Positions 1 to 11,580 of a stretch of DNA of 64,000 nt are shown here, piece after piece. The position numbers and the translations under genes were made by a program. The notes under the pieces were generated by a model that was not told the origin of the DNA, made no database searches, and was given only the letters and a program-made list of their open reading frames with translations. Position 1 is the first letter of the stretch. Each line of letters opens with the position of its first letter. Location of the stretch: the NCBI GenBank assembly GCA_022509185.1, contig JAFLTS010000015.1, positions 1 through 64,000 on the forward strand, written 5' to 3'. Origin of the DNA: Muribaculaceae bacterium. Lineage in GTDB: Bacteria; Bacteroidota; Bacteroidia; Bacteroidales; Muribaculaceae.

Positions 1-134
1 TTTATGTTTCGGAATGGGAATGGAGCCCGGGGCTCCACCTCTTCGGTTCCCCGTATTTTGGCCGAACAGAGAAGTCAGACCTTGCAACGCCGATGGTACT
101 GCGAAAGCGGGAGAGTAGGTAATCGCCCCCTTAA
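1..134 (+). rRNA. rrf: 5S ribosomal RNA, 3' part normal, 5' half atypical
   Basis: The 3' half reads as an ordinary Bacteroidota 5S: CCGAACAGAGAAGTCAG (62-78), then CGCCGATGGTACTGCG (88-103) and GGGAGAGTAGGT (109-120), followed at once by a terminator. It is probably the last gene of an rRNA operon lying left of the window. The 5' half is odd. CACCTCTTC (36-44) is recognisable, but the usual bases between it and CCGAAC are replaced by a longer stretch. Bases 8-27 look like an inverted copy of 5S sequence. I see no partner in the window for the 3' helix strands (ACCTTGC at 79-85, CGCCCCCTTA near 124-133). The gene may begin before base 1, carry an insertion, or be a pseudogene. Confidence 0.65.
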
Positions 135-137
135 GTA

Positions 138-163
138 GCCACCCTGAAACGGGTGGCTTTTTT
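138..163 (+). terminator. Rho-independent terminator of the rRNA operon
   Basis: GCCACCC, a six-base loop, then GGGTGGC followed by six T. The stem is perfect over seven base pairs and lies just after the 5S 3' end. Confidence 0.9.
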
Positions 164-263
164 GTTTATAGATATTATTTGGAAGGTATAAGTTTTTAGT
201 TTGGGGATTGTAGTTTTCAGTTTGTAGTTAGAGTTTAAAGGCGTAACTATTGGCACTGGATTG

Positions 264-339
264 TTCGGAATGTGAATGGAGCCCGGGACTCCACCTCTTC
301 GGTTCCCCGTATTTTGGCCGAACAGAGAAGTCAGGCCTT
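264..339 (+). repeat. Second, partial copy of the 5S-like 5' segment
   Basis: These 76 bases repeat 8-83 with three visible differences: G to T in the first GGG, G to A in the GGGG run, and GACC to GGCC near the end. The copy includes the small hairpin GGAGCC/GGCTCC and the 5S-like CACCTCTTC and CCGAACAGAGAAG. It then stops, and the rest of a 5S does not follow. It lies in the same orientation about 180 bases downstream, past the rRNA terminator and before thiH. The rest of 164-376 is AT-rich sequence without a gene that I can support. Confidence 0.85.
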
Positions 340-376
340 TAAATAGATATATAAACAGAATTAAAACTAAAATTGA

Positions 377-4031
<3,655 letters not shown>

Positions 4032-4033
4032 AA

Positions 4034-4663
4034 TTAATCTATTTCAGTGTGAGGAAGGATATCAATAAATTTTCTAGTTTCCTTTATGATATCATCTGCA
4101 TAAGCTATGGCCCCGCTAACCGCTACACCATTAACTCCGGCTTCTAAAAGCGGTAAGACATCTTCTAAAGTTATCCCACCTACTGCAACATGAGGAATCA
4201 GAATATTCTTCTGTTCCATTTCATAGCATATTTCTCTTATACCTTTCAGTCCTAAAACTGGTGCTAAATTTTCTTTTGTATTAGTATCGGCATACGGACC
4301 AATACCATAATAATCAATATCCAGATTTGAGACTGAAGCAACATCGGCAAAACTATTTGCTGTAACACCGATAATAGCTGCTGCCCCTAAAATCATACGT
4401 GCTTTACTTACCGGCATATCTTCTTTTCCTAAATGAACACCTCCAACATTTACTTCCTTTGCTAACTCTACTCTATCGTTTAATAAAAGGAAAGTACCTG
4501 TTTCAATACATTTCGGTTTTACAGTTTCTACAACTTTCTTTATTTCTTCATCGGAAGCATCTTTCATTCTTATCTGCACCCAGCGACATCCACCTTCTAT
4601 TACAGCAAAAATCTGTTCTGTCACAGGTGTTTTAGCTTTCGTATTGGTAATAAATTGTAACAT
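4034..4663 (-). CDS. thiE: Thiamine-phosphate synthase ThiE
   Basis: Couples HMP diphosphate and thiazole phosphate to thiamine phosphate. The 209-residue TIM barrel keeps the blocks expected of an active enzyme: [10 protein letters not shown] near residue 30, [41 protein letters not shown] (the diphosphate and substrate loop) and VAVGGIT. It sits between the shorter ThiE-like gene and thiG. Of the two ThiE-like proteins in this operon it is the better candidate for the synthase. Confidence 0.95.
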   Translation of the reverse strand: MLQFITNTKAKTPVTEQIFAVIEGGCRWVQIRMKDASDEEIKKVVETVKPKCIETGTFLLLNDRVELAKEVNVGGVHLGKEDMPVSKARMILGAAAIIGVTANSFADVASVSNLDIDYYGIGPYADTNTKENLAPVLGLKGIREICYEMEQKNILIPHVAVGGITLEDVLPLLEAGVNGVAVSGAIAYADDIIKETRKFIDILPHTEID

Positions 4664-4709
4664 ATTGAATTTTTTTTATTATTTATTTTAATCTACTTTT
4701 ATTTAAAAC

Positions 4710-5240
4710 TTATGGAAAATAATAACCCAGCATTGCAGCACCTATAAAACCTAAATCCTTTAATTCAGGTATTTTCTCCGGAGTCACACCTCCAAGTGCT
4801 ATTGCTTTTTTCCCTTTGATATTTTCAGATAAAACTTTCAAATTAAATTTTGCATTGTAACCTTTTTTTGATATAGAATCATATACGGGTGAAATAAAGA
4901 AATAATCAAAAGAATCCGAATTCTCAATGTCTTTTAAATTATGAAAAGAAATAGAAATAGAATTTGTACCCGGATATGGTTCAGGATTCCTTGAATTTAA
5001 GTGAATACCCCCTAAAGAATATTTCTCAATCAAAGAAAAGGCATCATGTAGTTTTAAAAATGGATGAAAGGAAGCATCGATCTGTTCAATAAGTTTTTCA
5101 ATCTGAAGGCTAGAGGCACCAGGTTTTCTTATATGCACAAAAGATACCTTTCCAGAAGATAATAATCCTTCTATTATCTCTGATTCTCTTGGGAAAAAAT
5201 CCGGACGTGTCAATGCAATTGTCAAAAAATTTCCCTTCAT
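4710..5240 (-). CDS. ThiE/TenI-like thiamine-phosphate synthase paralogue
   Basis: A second, shorter TIM-barrel protein of the ThiE/TenI superfamily (176 residues). It shares HIRKPGAS, LHDAFSL, GGIHLNSR, FISPVYDSISKKGY and IALGGVTPEKI with the family. The loop after GIGP in true ThiE is replaced by SPVYDSISKKGY, closer to TenI-type proteins, so it may not bind HMP diphosphate in the usual way. I choose the ATG at 5240, five bases after the thiS stop, over a GTG at 5252 that would overlap thiS. Its position suggests a role in thiazole handling; this is inference. Confidence 0.8.
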   Translation of the reverse strand: MKGNFLTIALTRPDFFPRESEIIEGLLSSGKVSFVHIRKPGASSLQIEKLIEQIDASFHPFLKLHDAFSLIEKYSLGGIHLNSRNPEPYPGTNSISISFHNLKDIENSDSFDYFFISPVYDSISKKGYNAKFNLKVLSENIKGKKAIALGGVTPEKIPELKDLGFIGAAMLGYYFP

Positions 5241-5244
5241 TTTA

Positions 5245-5448
5245 TCAACCACCGAAAGCAGCTGTTATCACTGTGATACGATCATTTTCCTTTGGGAAAG
5301 TAACCGTCCATAGTTCCCGTTTTACCAGTTTATCATTTAATGCTACAGCGGTACCTTGAGCCGGGAGATTTTTCCATTTTGCTATGTCAGCAATTGACAT
5401 TGCAGGCTCAGGTAATTTTGTGATTTGGTCGTTAAAGAAAATATTCAT
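5245..5448 (-). CDS. thiS: Sulfur carrier protein ThiS
   Basis: Ubiquitin-like carrier of the thiazole sulfur. It has 67 residues and ends in the required Gly-Gly tail (TAAFGG), which is adenylated and converted to a thiocarboxylate. It starts one base after the thiD stop. The adenylyltransferase ThiF that should charge it is not found in this window. Confidence 0.93.
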   Translation of the reverse strand: MNIFFNDQITKLPEPAMSIADIAKWKNLPAQGTAVALNDKLVKRELWTVTFPKENDRITVITAAFGG

Positions 5449-5449
5449 T

Positions 5450-6265
5450 TTATATTGTATAATTATTGAGATTTAAGGGACCATATGTAGAGTTGCCAAG
5501 TTTATAGGAGACACTTTTCTCTATAATGGACTTCATTTTCCATGAGGTAACACCAAATGCAGTTTTAATATCTTTCCCTTTGGCTAACTCACAGCTTAAA
5601 ATTGAAGAAAAGACACACCCCGAGCCATGAAGATTATGACAATTTATTTTTGGTTTCTCTTGAAAAGTAATTATTTCGCCTTCCGAAAGGATATCATAAA
5701 TTACATTTTCCCTTACAATTCCAGAAGTAATAATAAGATTTTTAAGATTAAGAGCTGATAAGATTTCAGAAAGTTCCATCAACTCTAATGATTTTTTCCC
5801 GGTCAAGAACTCAAATTCTTCTTTATTGGGCGTTATTACAGTAACTAACGGGAAAAGGAGAGCTTTTAAATTATTTATATATTTATTTAAATTTTCTCCC
5901 TTTAATAAAATATTATTGTCGGCAGAAGCTTTTAAAACCGGATCTAAAACTATGGGAATATTTCCGGCATATTTATTTAAAAAGTCATATACCACTTCCA
6001 AATTTTCCTGAGAACCTAACATCCCAACCTTTACCGCATCCGGTACGACATCATGGAAGATTGATTCCAATTGGCTCTTTAACACTTCGGGAGGAATTAC
6101 CCCAAGTTTCTGTATTCCGGAAGAATTTTGAGACGTTACAGCTGTTATAGCAGACAGAGGATGGAATCCCATTGATATAATGGAACGAATGTCAGCCTGT
6201 ATGCCGGCTCCTCCTGTTGGATCGGAACCCGCAATTGTAAGAATACTTTTAAGCTTTTCAGGCAT
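5450..6265 (-). CDS. thiD: Hydroxymethylpyrimidine/phosphomethylpyrimidine kinase ThiD
   Basis: Phosphorylates HMP and then HMP phosphate to the diphosphate used by ThiE. The 271-residue ribokinase-like protein has the N-terminal block TIAGSDPTGGAGIQAD, TAVTSQNSSG, DPVLKAS, TPNKEEF and the C-terminal HGSGCVFSS anion-hole motif (consensus G-x-G-C). It is the first gene of the operon, about 40 bases behind a TPP riboswitch, so the whole unit is expected to fall when thiamine diphosphate is plentiful. Confidence 0.96.
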   Translation of the reverse strand: MPEKLKSILTIAGSDPTGGAGIQADIRSIISMGFHPLSAITAVTSQNSSGIQKLGVIPPEVLKSQLESIFHDVVPDAVKVGMLGSQENLEVVYDFLNKYAGNIPIVLDPVLKASADNNILLKGENLNKYINNLKALLFPLVTVITPNKEEFEFLTGKKSLELMELSEILSALNLKNLIITSGIVRENVIYDILSEGEIITFQEKPKINCHNLHGSGCVFSSILSCELAKGKDIKTAFGVTSWKMKSIIEKSVSYKLGNSTYGPLNLNNYTI

Positions 6266-6298
6266 AAAAACCGCTATCAGATTAGATGCGGGCTTTTA
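6266..6298 (-). terminator. Possible attenuator hairpin between riboswitch and thiD
   Basis: Read on the minus strand, CCCGC and GCGG form a short stem around a 13-base loop, followed by five T that run into the thiD ATG; flanking A and T runs could extend the stem. This could be the off-state terminator or an RBS-hiding helix of the TPP riboswitch. The stem is weak, so the call is tentative. Confidence 0.4.
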
Positions 6299-6304
6299 TT
6301 CAGA

Positions 6305-6387
6305 AATAGGGGTGAAGCTTCCTACGTCGGCATTATCCGCATCAGGTTACAGGGTATAATCTCAGCGTTTTTATCGCACCCCTGCTT
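6305..6387 (-). promoter_or_regulatory. TPP (THI-box) riboswitch
   Basis: On the minus strand the element has the classical THI-box order: closing stem AGGGGTG/CACCCCT (6308-6314 with 6377-6383), CTGAGA, ACCCTGTAACCTGATG, then GGATAATGCCGACGTAGGAAG. Both conserved TPP-binding cores (CUGAGA and the GAU..GGAUAAUGCC arm) are intact. It lies directly upstream of thiD and starts a few bases after the predicted transcription start. Confidence 0.96.
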
Positions 6388-6394
6388 CTTATAG

Positions 6395-6425
6395 CAAAGA
6401 TATCCAAAATCTGTGAAATCGACAA
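6395..6425 (-). promoter_or_regulatory. Promoter of the thiamine operon
   Basis: On the minus strand TTG (6425-6423), a 20-base spacer, then TATCTTTG (6402-6395). This fits the Bacteroidota housekeeping pattern TTTG/TTG - about 20 - TAnnTTTG. Transcription would start a few bases downstream, right at the foot of the riboswitch closing stem. Confidence 0.75.
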
Positions 6426-6447
6426 TAAACTTGGAAGTGATTTTATA

Positions 6448-8457
6448 TTATGAGATCATTCTTAGAAAATCTTCTTCCGAAATCATCGGAATTCCTAATT
6501 TTTCACATTTTTCTTTTTTTGCGGGTCCCATATTTTCACCCACTAAAACGAACGATGTGCTTTTGGAAATACTTCCGGCATTTTTACCACCCTCTCTTTC
6601 TATTAGATCTTTATATTCATCTCTTGAATGATGAGAGAAAGTACCTGAAATTACTATGGTTTTACCTTCCAGTTTATCGCCTTTTGGAGCTAATTTATCT
6701 TCAGAAAGTTGCATTTGCACTCCAGCCTTTTTTAAACGATTGATATTATCTATATTTACCGGATCTTTCAGAAAATCATAAATGCATTTGGCAACTACGG
6801 GTCCAATATCCTGGAGGGAGGTAAGCTCGTCAACCGACATATTAATCATATTGTCCATAGTCTTTACACCCATGGCCAATCGTTTTGCAGTAGTTTCTCC
6901 AACATTCGGAATAGACAAAGCATATACAACTCTTTCAAAAGGAACCTTTTTTGAGTCTTCAATTCCTTCAATAATCTTAGAGGCTGTTTTTTCTCCAATT
7001 CTGTCGAGAGCTTCCAGTTTTTCTTGAGTCAAATCATAGATATCTGCAATTCTTTCAACAAGACCACAATCGAACAGAAGTTCTGCAGTTTCTTCTCCTA
7101 TACCATCGATATTCATCATTCTTCTGGCACAAAAATGTTCAATTTTGCCAGTTATTTGCGGTCGACATCCATATTTATTAGGGCACCACCAAGCGGCTTC
7201 TCCAAACATTCTTACCAGTTTTGTGCCACAGACAGGACAATTAGTTACAAACTGAATTTTTTCTGCATCAGGACGCCGTTGTGATTCATCTACTCCGGTA
7301 ATTTTCGGAATTATTTCACCACCTTTTTCCACATATAGCCAATCTCCTTGGTGAATATTAAGTTCCTGAATTATGTCATCGTTATGTAAAGAGGCTCGTT
7401 TTACAATTGTACCGGACAATAAAACAGGTTCCAGGTTTGCGACAGGAGTAACAATACCCATTCTTCCTGTTTCAAAAGAAACAAAACGGAGCTGCGTACA
7501 TGCATTTTCAGGATTAAATTTATAAGCTATTGCCCATCTTGGAGATTTAGCCGTATATCCTAAATTCAACTGCTGTCTAAATGAATTAATTTTAAAAACC
7601 AATCCATCCGTTGCAACCGGAAGTTCCTTCCGGTGTGTGTCCCAATATCGAATATATTGATCCACCTCTTCAAGAGTGTTTAATAAAGTCATGGCGGTTG
7701 AGACCTTGAATCCCCAACTTCTTGCTGCCAGCATATTGTCGTAATGATTATCGAATGGGAGATTATCACCTAACAAATAATAAAATCTGGCATCTAAATC
7801 TCTTTTTGCCACTTCAATTGATTTTCTCATTTTCAATGTGCCAGCAGCAGCATTACGAGGATTTGCAAAGAGAGGTTCTTCATTATAAGCTCTTTCAGCA
7901 TTTAATTTTTCAAATACCTTCCAAGGCATAAGTATTTCTCCTCTTATTTCAAAATAGTCAGGCCAATCACCAGGTTGTAGTTGAAGAGGAATGCTTTTGA
8001 TAGTTTTGACATTAGCTGTGACATCATCTCCCTGGGTTCCGTCTCCTCTTGTCACGGCCTTTTCCAGGCGTCCATTTTTGTATGTGAGAGAAATAGATAC
8101 CCCATCAAATTTCATCTCACCCACAATATTGAATTCTTCTCCTTCCAATGCTTTTTTATCTCTGTCAAACCATTCGTCAACTTCTTCAATAGAGTAGGTA
8201 TTTGACAGACTCATCATAGGCCTTTCATGCACCACATGTTCAAAATCTTTACTAAGGTCAGAACCAACTCTAAGGGTAGGAGAGAGTGGATCAAAATATT
8301 CCGGGTATTTTGATTCCAGATCTTCCAGTTCCTTCATTAAAAGGTCGAATTCTTTATCTGAAATTTCAGGAGAATTCAACACATAGTAATTATTATTATG
8401 CCTGTGAAGATCATTTCTTAAAGTTTCAATTCTTTCTTTAGCTTCTTGTGGTGACAT
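6448..8457 (-). CDS. ligA: NAD-dependent DNA ligase LigA
   Basis: Seals nicks in replication and repair using NAD. The 669-residue protein has the usual order: Ia domain, adenylation domain with the nucleophile in KFDG (Lys116), OB fold, Zn finger (CPVC ... WWCPNKYGC), HhH repeats (SIPNVGETTAKRLA) and a C-terminal BRCT domain (GKTIVISGTF onward). The start is supported by the family-typical N terminus. The gene begins inside the last 20 bases of truA, in another frame, so it is probably translated from the same message. Confidence 0.97.
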   Translation of the reverse strand: MSPQEAKERIETLRNDLHRHNNNYYVLNSPEISDKEFDLLMKELEDLESKYPEYFDPLSPTLRVGSDLSKDFEHVVHERPMMSLSNTYSIEEVDEWFDRDKKALEGEEFNIVGEMKFDGVSISLTYKNGRLEKAVTRGDGTQGDDVTANVKTIKSIPLQLQPGDWPDYFEIRGEILMPWKVFEKLNAERAYNEEPLFANPRNAAAGTLKMRKSIEVAKRDLDARFYYLLGDNLPFDNHYDNMLAARSWGFKVSTAMTLLNTLEEVDQYIRYWDTHRKELPVATDGLVFKINSFRQQLNLGYTAKSPRWAIAYKFNPENACTQLRFVSFETGRMGIVTPVANLEPVLLSGTIVKRASLHNDDIIQELNIHQGDWLYVEKGGEIIPKITGVDESQRRPDAEKIQFVTNCPVCGTKLVRMFGEAAWWCPNKYGCRPQITGKIEHFCARRMMNIDGIGEETAELLFDCGLVERIADIYDLTQEKLEALDRIGEKTASKIIEGIEDSKKVPFERVVYALSIPNVGETTAKRLAMGVKTMDNMINMSVDELTSLQDIGPVVAKCIYDFLKDPVNIDNINRLKKAGVQMQLSEDKLAPKGDKLEGKTIVISGTFSHHSRDEYKDLIEREGGKNAGSISKSTSFVLVGENMGPAKKEKCEKLGIPMISEEDFLRMIS

Positions 8458-9241
8458 TGCTTTGAGGTATATAAGGATAAGTTATTCTCCATAAGAATAA
8501 CGCATTCCCCGGCATAGAAGTTCCCGCTGAACATCTGTTTTTTTCCTCTATAATTTTTTTAACTCCTTCCAAAGATAATTTTCCTCGACCTACCTCAATC
8601 ATAGTGCCAACAATAGCTCTCACCATATTTCTTAGGAATCTGTCTGCCTTTATAGTGAAAACAATTCCATTATTAAGGTTACCAATAAAATCCTTTGCTT
8701 CCGAATCATGTTCAATCGGTTGCCAAATGGCCTTTTCTACAGAGCATAAATTTGTTTTAGTATCAGAATGAAGTTTGGCGAAAGAAGTAAAATCATTGGC
8801 ATTTTGTATTAACTTTCCGGCCTCATTCATTTTCTTTATATCCAACGGAGAAGGTGAATGCCAGCAATAATTTCTTAAGAACGGATTTTTAGAGTAAGTG
8901 ACAAAATATTTGTAAGTTCGGGTTTCAGCATCAAATCTTGCGTGAGCAGTTGAAGAAACCGGATATAGATTATAAATAGAAATATCATTCCCCACCAGGG
9001 AGTTTAGAGAAAGAAGAAATTTTTTTGGATTTAAAATTTCATAATCTGAATCAAAATGAGCAAACATCTGACGGGCATGGACTCCGGTATCAGTTCTACC
9101 GGAGCCTATAATCCCTATATCTTTTTTCAAGACGGTGGATAAAGCATTTTCAATAACTTCTTGAACAGTAATAGAATTGGGTTGACATTGCCAACCATGA
9201 TAGGATAATCCGTTATAAGAAAGTTCTAAAAAATATCTCAA
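8438..9241 (-). CDS. truA: tRNA pseudouridine(38-40) synthase TruA
   Basis: Makes pseudouridine at positions 38-40 of the anticodon arm. The catalytic aspartate is in GRTDTGVHA (Asp51), and the N-terminal LSYNGLSYHGWQ block and the C-terminal FLRNMVRAIVG block are intact. It has 267 residues, normal for the family. It overlaps ligA by 20 bases, and a 75-base AT-rich gap without clear signals separates it from speA upstream. Confidence 0.96.
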   Translation of the reverse strand: MRYFLELSYNGLSYHGWQCQPNSITVQEVIENALSTVLKKDIGIIGSGRTDTGVHARQMFAHFDSDYEILNPKKFLLSLNSLVGNDISIYNLYPVSSTAHARFDAETRTYKYFVTYSKNPFLRNYCWHSPSPLDIKKMNEAGKLIQNANDFTSFAKLHSDTKTNLCSVEKAIWQPIEHDSEAKDFIGNLNNGIVFTIKADRFLRNMVRAIVGTMIEVGRGKLSLEGVKKIIEEKNRCSAGTSMPGNALFLWRITYPYIPQSNVTTRS

Positions 9242-9316
9242 AATATTTTCTGAATAAACCGTTTAACTTATTAATGATTTCCAGATTTTACTGTGTATAA
9301 GAAAAGATTATAATTA

Positions 9317-11215
9317 TTAATCCCTTTCTAAATAAGTTATTCCATAAAGTCCTGATTTATAATTGCTCAAGAATTGTCTTCCTTCTTCCGGTGAAATAAC
9401 ACCTTCTTTAACAGATGCAGTGACCCAAGTTTCCAAATTCCTCACCAATTTCTTTGGGTTATATTCTACATAATCCAAAACATCCGCTACTGGTTCTCCG
9501 TCGATTATTTGTTCTATTTCGTACCCATTTTTATCAACAGAAATATGTACTGCCGATGTATCACCAAAAAGATTGTGCAAATCTCCTAATATTTCCTGAT
9601 AAGCCCCTACAAGAAATACACCAATATAATAATGTTCATTAATTTTTAAAGGATGAACAGGTAAAGAATAAGAAATTCCCTGAGGAGAAACAAACATATT
9701 AATTTTACCATCTGAATCACAAGTGATATCTTGAATGGTGCAACGACGTGTTGGCTTCTCTTCAAGTTTTGAAATCGGCATTATTGGAAAAACTTGGTCA
9801 ATAGCCCAAGAGTCTGGCAGGCTTTGGAATAATGAAAAATTACAGAAATATTTCTCCGGCAACATACGATCAACTTTCTTAAGCTCTTCGGGCGGATGTT
9901 TCATCGAGCGAGTGAGATCATTAACATCTCTTGCAACCGACCAGAATAATTTTTCAATTTGGGCTCTGGTTTTAAGATCGAGTAGACCAAGGCTAAACAA
10001 TTCTAAAGCTTCTTCTCGTATTTGAAGTGCATCATGCCAATCCTCAAACATTGTTGTCGGATTTATTCTATCCCAAATGTTATACAATTCTTTCGCAAGT
10101 TCATGCGCATTTTCTCCCACTGTCTCATTATCGTTCCATATAGGAAGCTGAGTGGTCTCCAACACTTCTATAATAAGTACCGAATGGTGAGCTGTCAAAG
10201 ACCTGCCACTTTCGGTTATAATGTTAGGCTGGGGTAAATTATTTTTTGTACATACATCGGTTAATGCAGATACGGAATCGTTTACGTATTCTTGAATAGA
10301 ATAGTTCATCGAATGTTCTCCAACGGAAGATCTGGTTCCATCATAATCTACTCCAAGTCCGCCACCTATATCAACAAATTCAATTCCAAAGCCCATTTTT
10401 GAAAGTTGCATATAGAATTGCATTGCCTCTCTAAGAGCATTTTTTATTTTTCGGATTTTTGTGATCTGACTACCAATATGGAAATGGATAAGTTTTAAAG
10501 AATTTTTTAGATTATGTTTATCTAAAAAAGACAGTGCATCCAACAATTCTGAAGAATTTAATCCAAATTTACTTACATCTCCACCTGATTCTTCCCATTT
10601 TCCACTACCGGAAGAAGACAATTTAATCCTGATTCCTAAATTTGGAGTGATATTTAACCTTTTTGCTACATCAGCAATTAATTTGAGCTCGTTTATCTTT
10701 TCTACTACTATATAGATTCTTCTACCCATCTTTTGAGCCAGAAGAGCCAATTCTACGTAATCTTCATCCTTGTACCCATTACAGATTATTAAGGAATTTG
10801 AGGCCGGATTAACTCCTAAAACTGCATGGAGTTCAGGTTTAGAACCGGCTTCAAGACCTACATTATATTTGTTTCCATGACTAACGATCTCTTCCACTAC
10901 TTGTCTCATCTGATTGACCTTGATTGGATAGACTATAAAATTCTGACCTTTATAGTCATATTCATCGGCTGCTTTTTTGAAACACATGGATATTTTGCGA
11001 ATCCTGTCATCAAGGATGTCCGGAAATCTTAACAAAACCGGAGCAGAAACATCTCTTACCAGAAGATGGTCCATAACTTCTTTAAGATCTACTGGTGCAC
11101 AATTTTCTCTAGGTGTGACTTGTACATGTCCTTTTTCATTTATGGAAAAATATTTAAGACCCCAACCACTGATATTATACATTTCAGCCGAATCTTCAAT
11201 ACGCCACTTTCTCAT
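9317..11215 (-). CDS. speA: Biosynthetic arginine decarboxylase SpeA
   Basis: PLP enzyme that converts arginine to agmatine, the first step of the agmatine route to polyamines. The PLP lysine is in YPIKVNQ (Lys99); HFHIGSQ, DIGGGLGVDYDG and ITESGRSLTAHH follow in the right order. Length (632) matches the long biosynthetic form rather than the short alanine-racemase-like decarboxylases. It follows ssb by 16 bases and ends the BadF-to-speA run; an ArgC-like gene without catalytic residues is two genes upstream. Confidence 0.96.
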   Translation of the reverse strand: MRKWRIEDSAEMYNISGWGLKYFSINEKGHVQVTPRENCAPVDLKEVMDHLLVRDVSAPVLLRFPDILDDRIRKISMCFKKAADEYDYKGQNFIVYPIKVNQMRQVVEEIVSHGNKYNVGLEAGSKPELHAVLGVNPASNSLIICNGYKDEDYVELALLAQKMGRRIYIVVEKINELKLIADVAKRLNITPNLGIRIKLSSSGSGKWEESGGDVSKFGLNSSELLDALSFLDKHNLKNSLKLIHFHIGSQITKIRKIKNALREAMQFYMQLSKMGFGIEFVDIGGGLGVDYDGTRSSVGEHSMNYSIQEYVNDSVSALTDVCTKNNLPQPNIITESGRSLTAHHSVLIIEVLETTQLPIWNDNETVGENAHELAKELYNIWDRINPTTMFEDWHDALQIREEALELFSLGLLDLKTRAQIEKLFWSVARDVNDLTRSMKHPPEELKKVDRMLPEKYFCNFSLFQSLPDSWAIDQVFPIMPISKLEEKPTRRCTIQDITCDSDGKINMFVSPQGISYSLPVHPLKINEHYYIGVFLVGAYQEILGDLHNLFGDTSAVHISVDKNGYEIEQIIDGEPVADVLDYVEYNPKKLVRNLETWVTASVKEGVISPEEGRQFLSNYKSGLYGITYLERD

Positions 11216-11231
11216 TTTTCAGACAGTTTAA

Positions 11232-11558
11232 TTAATTATCTTGACGACGGTTTAGAATCTCAAAAAAAGAAACAATAATTTCTGTACGTTTCCTTGTAAT
11301 TTTCATTCGATCTTGATACTCTCTGGTAGCCAGTTTGCCTTCTACATAGAGTTGCATGCCTTTTTTTACATATCTTTCAACTATTCTGGCGGTTTCTCCA
11401 AAACATACTAACTTATGCCATTCGGTAACTTCCAGACCGTTTGGTGCAACATCATTTGTTGCTAAGGAAAAATAAGCTATAGTTTTATCTTTATCAGGGT
11501 AACGGATTTCCGGATCAATTCCTACATAACCTAATAATATTACTTTATTTACTGACAT
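11232..11558 (-). CDS. ssb: Single-stranded DNA-binding protein, short form without acidic tail
   Basis: OB-fold SSB starting MSVNKVILLGYVG with the family blocks YPDKDKTIAYFSLATN, EWHKLVCFGETARI and YVKKGMQLYVEGKLATREY. The protein stops at residue 108, at the end of the OB fold (FFEILNRRQDN). There is no Gly/Gln-rich linker and no acidic tip of the D-D-D-I-P-F kind that recruits repair and replication partners. It could be a second, specialised SSB with the housekeeping copy elsewhere. It lies between the ArgC-like gene and speA with short gaps. Confidence 0.9.
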   Translation of the reverse strand: MSVNKVILLGYVGIDPEIRYPDKDKTIAYFSLATNDVAPNGLEVTEWHKLVCFGETARIVERYVKKGMQLYVEGKLATREYQDRMKITRKRTEIIVSFFEILNRRQDN

Positions 11559-11580
11559 TTTTAAATATATAGGATAGTTT

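Noticed and set aside
251-266. Second sigma-54 box (TGGCACTGGATTGTTC)
   Set aside because: The -12 part lacks the required GC; it lies beside the 5S repeat and no gene follows on that strand.
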